DNA from: a bacterium
Lineage (GTDB): Bacteria; Babelota; Babeliae; Babelales; RVW-14
Direction: 5' to 3'
NCBI GenBank assembly: GCA_023249895.1
Contig: JAHFBS010000066.1
Span: 1-5,651 of the forward strand
Length of the DNA stretch: 5,651 bases
Shown: piece by piece, positions 1-5,405 of the stretch
How the letters are laid out: every line of letters begins with the position of its first letter
Numbering within the stretch: the first letter of the stretch is position 1
Notes under the pieces: model-generated
What the model saw: the letters and a program-made list of their open reading frames with translations, nothing else
Databases searched by the model: none
Told to the model about the DNA's origin: nothing
Made by a program: the position numbers and the translations under genes

Positions 1-710
1 GTATAGAAATTAACATAAAGAATTTCTAAAAGATCGAGGGACATGCTGCATTTTTCAGCAAGCTTGTTCATAAGAATTGATATAACTGCTAGATCTTTGG
101 TGTTGATGATTTCTTCAAAGGTATTTTCGATAAAATTTCCATATGCAGTGGGTGTTTTGAATAATGAAAGGTCTGCCTTATCAATTTTTTGTGATAGTGG
201 AGTTAGGGCCTTTTGTGCTTCTTCTGAGGTGACACTTATGCTTATAAATAAATCTCTTATGCGAGCTTGAGATTTTTTCAAGTCTTTCTCATAGTCCTTT
301 ATTTTTTGTTTTATGTCTTGTGGTATTAATTGAAATTTATCGATCCTATCAAGCGCCGTGTAAATATCTTCTCCAAGCTTTTTTACGTAATTTCCACATT
401 GCACGGCATCTTCTGTTGTGTGTGCCCGCACAACAATTTTCTCGAATTCGTCTAGAGCAGTTTTGAAGAGCATGATTTTCTGGTGTACATCAGCAAGCGC
501 ACATGAGTCACGGATGTAGCGATTTACTGCGCCTTCTGCAGCCGATTGATTCTTCCATCGCCATTGCCCGACATCTCGTTGTGCTTCTTGTAGCACGTAC
601 TGAATATTATTTCCCGCTTCTTGTGGAGGCGGCGGCTTAAGAGCGGGGGATAGGGTTGAGGTGATGATGAGTGTTGTGCTCAGGAGGAAAGGGGTACGTG
701 ATTGGTTCAT
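1..710 (-). CDS. Exported helical protein of unknown function, C-terminus outside window
   Basis: An open frame runs from the ATG at 710-708 to the window edge without a stop (236 codons seen). The start is fixed by an AGGAGA Shine-Dalgarno four bases upstream, and only 20 bases separate it from the stop of the preceding gene, so the two are probably co-transcribed. Residues 1-23 look like a Sec signal peptide (Arg5, hydrophobic LLSTTLIITSTL, then SPA), followed by a Pro-rich spacer (KPPPP). Residues 44-52 read QRDVGQWRW, the leader motif shared with the other exported proteins here. The rest is predicted mostly helical, with a Lys/Glu-rich stretch around residues 125-155 that could form a coiled coil, and scattered Cys (about residues 71, 107 and 222). 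I recognise no catalytic motif or family. That it is exported is well supported; its role is unknown, probably related to that of its neighbours. Confidence 0.82.
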   Translation of the reverse strand, partial: MNQSRTPFLLSTTLIITSTLSPALKPPPPQEAGNNIQYVLQEAQRDVGQWRWKNQSAAEGAVNRYIRDSCALADVHQKIMLFKTALDEFEKIVVRAHTTEDAVQCGNYVKKLGEDIYTALDRIDKFQLIPQDIKQKIKDYEKDLKKSQARIRDLFISISVTSEEAQKALTPLSQKIDKADLSLFKTPTAYGNFIENTFEEIINTKDLAVISILMNKLAEKCSMSLDLLEILYVNFY

Positions 711-714
711 ATGT

Positions 715-720
715 TCTCCT
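715..720 (-). promoter_or_regulatory. Shine-Dalgarno AGGAGA of the left-edge gene
   Basis: On the minus strand AGGAGA is followed by four bases (ACAT) and then ATG at 710. It lies in the 20-base gap after the TAA of the 477-aa gene. It decides the start of the left-edge frame, which has no stop in the window and could otherwise be overlooked. Confidence 0.75.
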
Positions 721-730
721 AAAATTGTGC

Positions 731-2164
731 TTATCGATGAACTACGCGTCCTTCGCGTGCGCTTTTTGCTTCTTCGAGTGATTTGAGAAGGAGCTGGCGT
801 TTTTCAGCATTTGCATCATCCATATTTAAAATTATGCTTTTCACTTGAGCATAAGTTTCTTTATTTTCTTCATACATTTCTATAGCGTCCTCAGCTATTA
901 CAGGATTAGTTTTTGGCAACCTAGCTTTTGTCTCCCGTGCAATATCTAGCGTTTGTTGCAGTGTTTTATCAGGTATTTTGGGGAGTCGAGTTATTTGGAG
1001 GAAGGGGAATGTTTCTTTATGTAGAAAAGGTTTGTGAGGGTTGCATATAGGATTTCGTTGATCGGGTGAATAGTATGGTTTGAGAATATTATTGAGTTCC
1101 CCTAAATAATAAAACATTCTATCATCCGCTTCGAAAGTAAGGCTTGCTGGCGATGGGAAGAAATCACTAATCTCAAGAATTTGGCGAATAATTTCATCGC
1201 GTGCAGCTGATGGTGTTGGTTCAGGAAGTTCGATCAGTGGCGTAGGTGCTGGTGGAGTAACCGTAACAATTGCTTGAGGTTTCGTTTGTCCTTCTTCTTC
1301 TCTCTTGCGTTCTTCTGCTTCTCTCGCCTGTATTAGAGTTAATATTTTTTTTCTGGCAGCTTCGATAGGGGTAAAGATTTTAGCCTTCTCGGCATTAGTT
1401 ATTTTTTTTCCTGGGGCTATTTTTACCCAGTCGTAATCTTTATCTATTAGCTGATCTAATTTTGATTCTATGTCGTAGGGTAAGTTTGAAATAATGAAAG
1501 AGCAGTCTTTTTGTGCTTTTTCATCTGTATCCAGATGAGGAAATGATTTCAAAAGAGCGTCAACGCGTTCTTGAACGACATTTGCAGCTTTTGGAACCAC
1601 TTCGTCTATATGCAAAAAATCTGAGCCATCAATGATTTTGTAAACTTCTTCGGCGCATGCCGTGTTCAAGCCCTCTTGCGATAAAGGAGTTGTGGGGGTG
1701 GTCGCTGGTGTTGTAGGTGCTGGCGCTGCCTGCCCGCCGTAGCCTTGGCGTAGGAGGGGCGCAGGTAGTGTGGCGGGTTGCGTAACTTGTTGCTGTTGTT
1801 TGCTCTGTTGCGCTGTTCTGGGCGGCAAGCGAATATAGAGTTGGGGTTGTTGGTCTTGTTGTAATTGAGTAGCTGTAGTGCCACGCGTTACGCCTGATGG
1901 CAAGCGTTGAGGAGGAGGGGGAGTTGGCGTAACAACTGGTCGAGGTGAAAAGTAAGGGGGCTTTTTTTGCTGAATCAGATCGATGAGGGAAATTTGTGCT
2001 TGTTTCGGTTCCCACACATCTCGTGCGACATCTCGTTGCCACTGCTGTATCGCTCTAAGCTCATCTGTCGTTGGCGCGTGCGGTTTGAGCGCTGTGTGAG
2101 CCGGTAAGAATATCATCATGCTTACCAAAGCTGCCGCGAGGCTGAAGCGTTGTATCATTTTCAT
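731..2164 (-). CDS. Exported 477-aa multidomain protein with Pro/Gln-rich linkers, function unknown
   Basis: The start at 2164 follows AAGGAG with a 7-base spacer; the alternative Met3 would be 13 bases away. Residues 1-24 are a Sec signal peptide (MKMIQRF, hydrophobic core AAALVSMMIFL, PAHT before Ala25). Residues 34-55 form the shared leader (DELRAIQQWQRDVARDVW), very close to the leader of the USP gene upstream. Residues about 68-165 are a low-complexity Pro/Gln/Thr linker containing a palindromic-element insertion at 137-146. Residues about 168-290 are a helical segment ending in a charged Arg/Glu stretch; 295-320 is a second Pro/Thr linker; 321-477 is a second mostly helical segment. Both helical segments begin with a similar I-x(4-5)-SDF pattern (SDFLHIDE, SDFFPSPA), a weak hint of duplication. 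I see no enzymatic motif. The ATG overlaps the USP stop, so translation is probably coupled, suggesting joint production with that protein. The stop is TAA at 733-731. Confidence 0.87.
   Translation of the reverse strand: MKMIQRFSLAAALVSMMIFLPAHTALKPHAPTTDELRAIQQWQRDVARDVWEPKQAQISLIDLIQQKKPPYFSPRPVVTPTPPPPQRLPSGVTRGTTATQLQQDQQPQLYIRLPPRTAQQSKQQQQVTQPATLPAPLLRQGYGGQAAPAPTTPATTPTTPLSQEGLNTACAEEVYKIIDGSDFLHIDEVVPKAANVVQERVDALLKSFPHLDTDEKAQKDCSFIISNLPYDIESKLDQLIDKDYDWVKIAPGKKITNAEKAKIFTPIEAARKKILTLIQAREAEERKREEEGQTKPQAIVTVTPPAPTPLIELPEPTPSAARDEIIRQILEISDFFPSPASLTFEADDRMFYYLGELNNILKPYYSPDQRNPICNPHKPFLHKETFPFLQITRLPKIPDKTLQQTLDIARETKARLPKTNPVIAEDAIEMYEENKETYAQVKSIILNMDDANAEKRQLLLKSLEEAKSAREGRVVHR
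1729..1757. repeat. Short palindromic element inserted in frame within a coding region
   Basis: The 29-bp stretch is an imperfect palindrome: on the minus strand CCTCCTACGCC, then AAGGCTAC, then GGCGGGCAGG, with a CGCC/GGCG inner stem and CCT/AGG outer ends. In the 477-aa frame it encodes the core of LLRQGYGGQA (residues 137-146), which differs in character from the flanking Pro/Gln/Thr linker. Another minus-strand frame gives YAKATAGRQ. From memory, peptides such as RxGYGGQA and YAKATAGxQ recur in unrelated proteins of several bacterial lineages as products of a dispersed palindrome, much like Rickettsia palindromic elements. That identification is not checked. Its length keeps the gene in frame. 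Confidence 0.6.
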
Positions 2165-2177
2165 TATTTAGCTCCTT
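2162..2177 (-). promoter_or_regulatory. TAATG stop-start overlap with internal Shine-Dalgarno
   Basis: The TAA stop of the USP frame (2166-2164) and the ATG of the 477-aa gene (2164-2162) share one base, giving TAATG. The Shine-Dalgarno AAGGAG (2177-2172) lies inside the last codons of the USP frame, 7 bases before the ATG. This arrangement usually means termination-reinitiation coupling. If the upstream amber codon really stops translation, fewer ribosomes would reach this junction unless some initiate again downstream of it. Confidence 0.7.
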
Positions 2178-3765
2178 CTGGTTTGCCCGCGTTTATTAAT
2201 AAGTCGTAGAAGTATTTTTGCCGCTCGGGACTAATTGATTTGGAGATATTCTTTGTTATCAGGTCATACATTTGTTGATTTTTATAATCTGAACGAGTCC
2301 TATAAAGTTCTATTCGATTTCCAATTTCTTGTTCCCACTGCTCTTGCGTTTTGGGTTGTTGTGGTTGAGCTGGTTTTGCTTGCATTACTGTTTCATAAAC
2401 CTGTTGTAAGACACTTGGGGCAAGTGGTTTGCCTTTGTATTGCAGCTTGGCTATTGCTTCAAGTGAGCCTGGGGAGTAAACGATGTCGAAAATTGTGCTG
2501 TCTGCGAAATCTTTATCTATGGGGTAAAACACATTGTAAATAGCTTTTTTAGTTTCTTCTGACAAATCTTTTGCAGTAGGAAATTTGGCGCTGAGCGCAA
2601 TCAGTTTTTGTTGCCATATTTGCAACTCTGAAGGTTGGGATTTAGGCATAGGTGCAGGGGCCGGGGGAGCCGGTTGCTCAGGAACTTTGATTTCAGCAGC
2701 TAATTGCTGTGTTTGTGGCGTGGCTGCTGTTGTGGAGCGTTTGATATAGAAGAGGAGATAGGTATAGCGCTGCCGAGCTTCTTGCGCCCAGCCAAATGAT
2801 TCATGTTTTTTTTCTGAGCCGAATGCTTTATTAAATTCTTTTTCGTTAGTGATGGGTGCAATGTATTGATCGTTGCAGTGGTAGTCTATGCCGTTTTGCC
2901 GAACCATTGCATAGTAATGAGATTCAAGTGTTGGTTCAAAGGTAAAAATATGATCATTTTGTTTTTTAATATGTGGCCAATAAGAGATAATTCCCGCAAG
3001 ATCATAGCTACCATTGCCAAAGCGTAGTCCTTGAATTGGATATTCGAGTTTAAAATTATTGATCTGATAAACATAATGTGGCCAGTTGCCTTCAGCCGTA
3101 GTGCGTACGGTTTTGATAATTAATATTGCGGGAGCCTCTAAAACTTGCGTTGATACGATTGTTTTTTTGTCACAACCAATTTTGGTACATTTTTTTACTG
3201 AAAGTCCTTCTGGTTGATATGCTGCAAGACTTGTTTCAAGGCTTTGATTTTCTTTTGTGACAGGGATAGTAAAAAAATCAACATCACACGGTTTGTCTGA
3301 TTCTTGGAGATGTTGATTATCTGGCTCGATTGGTTGGTAATCTGGACATTTTCTTTCTACCGCCAGTTTGGTTGAAAAAATCTTTTGGATTTCAGGCGAA
3401 CATTGTTTTTTAATTGCCTCAAGTATGTCGTTTGGATCATCAAATGCTCCAGGTTCCGCATGTCCCTGGTGTATTTTCATCCATAAAGATAATGGTTGCA
3501 AAATAATGCGTGATAGCTTTTGTGATGCATCAGGAACCCATGGATTTGTATCTAAATTAAAATTGATTTTTTTCGCTGGATCTGGTGGATTGTTTTTGAT
3601 GCTTAAAAAATTTACATATGTTTGAAGAAAGGGCGTAAGCTTTTCAGCGGTAATCTGCTTAAGCGCTTCGTTAAATGGTATGAGACAGAAGAGAATTTGA
3701 AGTAGCGCATTGAACGAACAATTTTGGCCGAGATTGAGTAAGGGTAGTGGCGATTGTCGTTGCAT
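2164..3765 (-). CDS. Ubiquitin-specific protease (USP/UCH, peptidase C19-like) domain with helical tail
   Basis: USPs are cysteine proteases that remove ubiquitin from proteins. The Cys box reads NLGQNCSFNALLQ (residues 11-23), matching NLGNTCYMNSxLQ, with nucleophile Cys16 and the oxyanion Asn11 five residues before it. The His box is SHYYAMV (His283), followed by YHCNDQYI, with Asn298 in the third triad position (Asp or Asn in the family). RYTYLLFYIKR (333-343) matches the closing AYMLFYxR strand. KKCTKIGCDKK (191-201) and the following APAILIIKTVR resemble the second half of the USP finger; Cys140 and Cys160 precede it, but the spacing is not a canonical zinc ribbon. A Pro-rich linker (about 359-377) leads to a helical tail with two related segments. 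The ATG at 3765 has no Shine-Dalgarno and lies only 11 codons before the active-site Asn. The same frame is open upstream to 3960 and continues beyond a TAG, so this is probably the C-terminal part of the 733-codon gene. Confidence 0.85.
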   Translation of the reverse strand: MQRQSPLPLLNLGQNCSFNALLQILFCLIPFNEALKQITAEKLTPFLQTYVNFLSIKNNPPDPAKKINFNLDTNPWVPDASQKLSRIILQPLSLWMKIHQGHAEPGAFDDPNDILEAIKKQCSPEIQKIFSTKLAVERKCPDYQPIEPDNQHLQESDKPCDVDFFTIPVTKENQSLETSLAAYQPEGLSVKKCTKIGCDKKTIVSTQVLEAPAILIIKTVRTTAEGNWPHYVYQINNFKLEYPIQGLRFGNGSYDLAGIISYWPHIKKQNDHIFTFEPTLESHYYAMVRQNGIDYHCNDQYIAPITNEKEFNKAFGSEKKHESFGWAQEARQRYTYLLFYIKRSTTAATPQTQQLAAEIKVPEQPAPPAPAPMPKSQPSELQIWQQKLIALSAKFPTAKDLSEETKKAIYNVFYPIDKDFADSTIFDIVYSPGSLEAIAKLQYKGKPLAPSVLQQVYETVMQAKPAQPQQPKTQEQWEQEIGNRIELYRTRSDYKNQQMYDLITKNISKSISPERQKYFYDLLINAGKPEGAK

Positions 3766-3960
3766 AAAGCTCAGTTGGGGTTCAGGTTGTTTAGATTTTG
3801 TTGGGGGAGGAGGAGCTGCGGGTTGTTTTTGCTTTTTGAGAGCTCCTTTCTTAGCTTCCTGAACTTTTGTTGCGAAATTAACATCAAAAAATGCTACGTT
3901 TGCTGCTTTTACTTGTGCCGTGACGTCAGGATGTGTGTGCTCGAGCGCTTTTAGCCTTTG
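3766..3960 (-). other. Open in-frame linker between the amber codon and the USP domain ATG
   Basis: These 65 codons lie between the TAG and the ATG at 3765, in the same frame as both flanking coding parts. They have no stop and no ATG, GTG or TTG, so no ordinary start exists here. The translation begins QRLKALEHTHPDVTAQVKAA (amphipathic, helical) and ends in a Lys-rich then Pro-rich stretch (KKQKQPAAPPPPTKSKQPEP) of the same kind as the linkers elsewhere in this locus. This supports it as former or present coding sequence rather than an intergenic gap. Confidence 0.7.
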
Positions 3961-3963
3961 CTA
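3961..3963 (-). other. In-frame amber codon (TAG) splitting the exported USP gene
   Basis: The minus-strand context is TTT CTG TAG CAA AGG. The 3' CAA matches the first codon of the tobacco-mosaic-type readthrough context (TAG-CAR-YYA), but the next codon AGG does not. The right-edge gene also ends in TAG and has a TGA two codons later, while the 477-aa, 182-aa and USP frames end in TAA, so general reassignment of TAG is not indicated. Confidence 0.75.
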
Positions 3964-4362
3964 CAGAAAGGTTTGCAACACAATAATTTCATATAGTTTT
4001 GCTTGTGGTGAAATGCCATTATCTAGAATCTCTTGTGCTATTTTATTAAGAGGGCCGAAGATGTTTCGCTTCTGGTCAAAATTGCCATTGAATTGTGAGA
4101 TTTTATCAACCTCTGAGTGAAGCTCAGGCTTAATTTTCTCTTTAACTAAAAAAGAATTGTAGATCAAAATCACCGTGTTTGGGTTCTTTTCGTGATTTTG
4201 CCACATAACCTGTGCAACATCTTGTTGCCATCGCTGTATCGCCTTGAGTTCATCTGCTGTTGGTCCTTGCGGCATGAGCGCAGCGTGCGCCGGTAAAAAT
4301 AGCATGGTACTCAGCGCAGCCACCAGCGTGCTGCCGTGGCGTACCAACTTCCATCGATTCAT
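3961..4362 (-). CDS. Signal peptide and leader part of the USP gene (133 codons before the amber)
   Basis: The ATG at 4362 lies 7 bases after a GGGG within AAGGAAGGGG, a usable if imperfect Shine-Dalgarno; an ATG at 4369 is in another frame. Residues 1-27 are a Sec signal peptide (MNRWKLVRHG, core STLVAALSTMLFLP, AHA cleavage site before Ala28). Residues 37-58 are the shared leader (DELKAIQRWQQDVAQVMW), nearly the same as in the 477-aa protein. The rest (55-133) is a mixed helical segment without a recognised domain, ending LYEIIVLQTFL before TAG. If translation stops here, the product is a short exported protein without the protease. I favour it being the N-terminus of the deubiquitinase, because the frame continues open to the USP domain and the downstream ATG lacks a ribosome binding site. 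Confidence 0.78.
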   Translation of the reverse strand: MNRWKLVRHGSTLVAALSTMLFLPAHAALMPQGPTADELKAIQRWQQDVAQVMWQNHEKNPNTVILIYNSFLVKEKIKPELHSEVDKISQFNGNFDQKRNIFGPLNKIAQEILDNGISPQAKLYEIIVLQTFL

Positions 4363-4514
4363 CGTTCATCCCCTTCCTTGATCAGTCTGTTTTTGTCACA
4401 TCTCAAACCATACAAAAAAGGGGTGGATGATTACAAGAAAAAGGGTATGTGGAGGCAAAGTGCTGAAAAGTAATGACGGTTGTCCAAAGGCTTTATCGAC
4501 GCTAACTCACCCGA
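4363..4514. other. Intergenic gap between the 182-aa gene and the USP gene
   Basis: This gap of 152 bases has no credible gene, RNA or repeat. I see no hairpin followed by a T-run on the minus strand that would end the upstream transcript. It holds one weak promoter candidate and the purine-rich ribosome binding site of the USP leader. Confidence 0.6.
4407..4436 (-). promoter_or_regulatory. Weak sigma70-like promoter candidate for the USP operon
   Basis: On the minus strand TTGTAA (4436-4431) is separated by 18 bases from TATGGT (4412-4407). Transcription would begin near 4400, leaving a leader of about 40 bases before the ATG at 4362. Each hexamer matches the consensus at four of six positions. 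The position is sensible for an operon of the USP gene and the two genes below it, but the motif is weak and could occur by chance. Confidence 0.3.
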
Positions 4515-5063
4515 TTATTTCTTTTGTTGCTCTTGTTGCTTTTGCCAATGGGCGAGTTTGGTGCGTAAGTCTTGAATAGCTTTATCAAAATAATTTATGT
4601 GCTGTTGGAGCTTTTTATTCCAAGTGACGTTTTTCTTGCTTTGATGTTCGTTAATAAATTTCTGAATGCTTGCCACCTTCCGATAAAGAGAAAATTGCGC
4701 TTGAGGTGTAAGAAGTTTTTGTGCTTTTGTTGGTTTAAATCTATCCAATAGGCCGAACCCTGCTTTGTCATATTCTTTTGAAAGCGCATCAAGTTCCTGA
4801 ATTTCTTGTTGTATTGTGGCGTTGATATCGGGCAATTGTTCTGGTGTTGCTTCGGGCACAATGTTTATCTCGCTGAACATTCCTTGATTGACCAATTCAG
4901 CACATGGTGTTTCGGGCTTTTCCCACGCCCGTGCGGCGGCTCGACGTTGCATGTCTTGAAGATCATGATGGAACCAGTTGTCCGGCTGTGGTTGAGCGCC
5001 GTAAACTAAGCCACAAAGACTGACGGCGCATAATGCGCTTGTGCGTATAATAAAACACTTCAT
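4515..5063 (-). CDS. Small exported helical protein (182 aa), function unknown
   Basis: The start at 5063 follows GGAG (5073-5070) with a 6-base spacer. Residues 1-22 look like a Sec signal peptide (MKCFIIR, then a hydrophobic ALCAVSLCGLVYG), with likely cleavage before Ala23. Cys17 in SLCG makes a lipoprotein conceivable, but it is not a good lipobox. Residues 39-48 (QRRAAARAWE) match the leader motif of the neighbouring exported proteins. Beyond a Pro/Glu-rich spacer (about 70-80) the protein is predicted helical, and residues 135-182 are rich in Lys and Gln and may form a coiled coil. No enzymatic motif is visible. The 152-base gap after its TAA suggests a unit separate from the USP operon. 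A 33-bp tandem repeat array abuts its ribosome binding site, so its expression may depend on that array. Confidence 0.82.
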   Translation of the reverse strand: MKCFIIRTSALCAVSLCGLVYGAQPQPDNWFHHDLQDMQRRAAARAWEKPETPCAELVNQGMFSEINIVPEATPEQLPDINATIQQEIQELDALSKEYDKAGFGLLDRFKPTKAQKLLTPQAQFSLYRKVASIQKFINEHQSKKNVTWNKKLQQHINYFDKAIQDLRTKLAHWQKQQEQQKK

Positions 5064-5073
5064 TTTTTACTCC

Positions 5074-5166
5074 ATGGTCAAAAAACAGACATATTTTGGC
5101 CGGTTCATGGTTAAAAATCAGACATATTTATTCTAGCATATGGTCAAAATTCAGGGGTATGTTCAT
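5074..5166. repeat. Three tandem 33-bp imperfect repeats upstream of the 182-aa gene
   Basis: Units begin at 5074, 5107 and 5140, exactly 33 bp apart. The first 23 bases of units 1 and 2 differ at two positions (ATGGTYAAAAAWCAGACATAT). Unit 3 starts ATGGTCAAAATTCAG and then diverges (GGGTATG). The last 10 bases of each unit are not conserved, so the pattern is a conserved box plus a spacer of fixed length. On the minus strand each box reads ATGTCTG, T-run, TTGACCAT (TTAACC in unit 2). This fits multi-site protein binding: an operator, or the multi-box end of a transposable element. No transposase lies in the window. Confidence 0.72.
5130..5138 (-). promoter_or_regulatory. Extended -10 promoter candidate for the 182-aa gene
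   Basis: On the minus strand TGCTAGAAT (5138-5130) fits an extended -10 (TGn followed by TAGAAT against TATAAT). No good -35 lies 17 bases upstream. Transcription would start near 5123, giving a leader of about 60 bases that carries repeat unit 1 and most of unit 2. The site lies in the spacer between repeat units 3 and 2, so a protein bound to the repeats would compete with or assist polymerase. Confidence 0.35.
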
Positions 5167-5206
5167 TTCAGTTTCGGCTAACTTCTGATATTGCCCCTGT
5201 GTTTTT

Positions 5207-5231
5207 GTCATCTCCGTAAAAAAGGAGATCC
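5207..5231. repeat. GTCAT...ATCC palindromic repeat, copy 1
   Basis: This 25-base unit begins GTCATCTCC and ends GGAGATCC. It forms a 6-bp stem ATCTCC/GGAGAT (5210-5215 with 5224-5229) around an 8-base A-rich loop. It shares the GTCAT and ATCC borders with the copies nearby but has a different stem sequence. No T-run follows on either strand, so it is not an obvious terminator. Confidence 0.55.
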
Positions 5232-5256
5232 CGTCTCAGGTCTTATGTTTACTGCT

Positions 5257-5281
5257 GGATTCCCTCTTTCGAGGGAATGAC
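5257..5281. repeat. GTCAT...ATCC palindromic repeat, copy 2 (inverted)
   Basis: This unit reads GGATTCCCTC, TTTC, GAGGGAATGAC on the plus strand, so its orientation is opposite to copies 1 and 3. It folds into a perfect 8-bp stem (5259-5266 with 5271-5278) and a 4-base loop. It resembles the GTCATTCCCGC...GCGGGAATCC type of intergenic repeat common in many bacterial genomes; that family assignment is from memory. Confidence 0.65.
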
Positions 5282-5365
5282 TGTGGAGCGGTCCAGACTT
5301 CGTGTTTTAAATTAAACTTCTTCTGAAATCAGTTTTTAATGAAGATATTTTGGGCATTGTCCTTT

Positions 5366-5392
5366 GTCATTCCGGGCAACGACCCGGAATCC
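5366..5392. repeat. GTCAT...ATCC palindromic repeat, copy 3
   Basis: This 27-base unit begins GTCATTCCGGG and ends CCCGGAATCC. It forms a perfect 8-bp stem (5369-5376 with 5383-5390) around the loop CAACGA. Both arms differ from copy 2 (CCGGG/CCCGG in place of CCCTC/GAGGG), so the stem is kept although its sequence changes. Confidence 0.65.
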
Positions 5393-5405
5393 AGACACAT
5401 CACGT

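Larger units (their letters stand above)
2164..4362 (-). pseudogene. Full-length exported USP gene interrupted by one in-frame amber codon
   Basis: From the ATG at 4362 to the TAA at 2164 there are 733 codons in one frame, with a single TAG at 3963-3961 (codon 134). No frameshift is needed to join the two halves. The combined product would be a signal peptide (1-27), leader motif (46-54), helical region, a Lys/Pro/Gln-rich linker (about 170-196), the USP domain (about 205-542, Cys215, His482, Asn497) and a helical tail. The order of signal peptide, shared leader, linker and functional domain matches the neighbouring 477-aa gene, arguing that the parts form one gene. I call it interrupted rather than dead: both halves look intact, with no other lesions. 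Options are a recent nonsense mutation (for example from CAG or TGG), programmed or suppressor-tRNA readthrough, or a base-call error. Confidence 0.7.

Noticed and set aside
43..270. Plus-strand 75-codon open frame
   Set aside because: It lies opposite the left-edge minus-strand gene, which has a signal peptide, a good ribosome binding site and the family leader motif. The plus frame has no Shine-Dalgarno evidence or recognisable features.
1629..2042. 137-codon minus-strand frame overlapping the 477-aa gene
   Set aside because: It is a shifted reading of the repetitive Pro/Gln/Thr linker. The low-complexity DNA lacks stops in several frames, and the main frame has signal peptide, leader and start signal.
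2235..2543. Plus-strand 102-codon frame with hydrophobic stretches
   Set aside because: It is antisense to the helical tail of the USP protein. The apparent hydrophobicity is the expected complement of a Lys/Gln/Glu-rich coding region.
3763..3765. ATG at 3765 as the true start of a cytoplasmic USP
   Set aside because: No Shine-Dalgarno precedes it (ACTGAGCTTT), the coding frame is open for 65 codons upstream, and it sits only 11 codons before the active-site region, with no room for the normal start of the fold. Not excluded, but not preferred.
3961..3963. Reassignment of TAG as a sense codon in this organism
   Set aside because: Only one internal TAG is seen in the long frames, and the right-edge gene appears to end naturally at TAG. 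A local mutation or readthrough is simpler.
4595..4861. 88-codon minus-strand frame inside the 182-aa gene
   Set aside because: It is a shadow frame; the 182-aa frame has the signal peptide, ribosome binding site and family motif.
5207..5392. Hairpins as intrinsic terminators of the right-edge gene
   Set aside because: The stems are good, but none is followed by a T-run on the minus strand, and the family resemblance between copies points to repeats.
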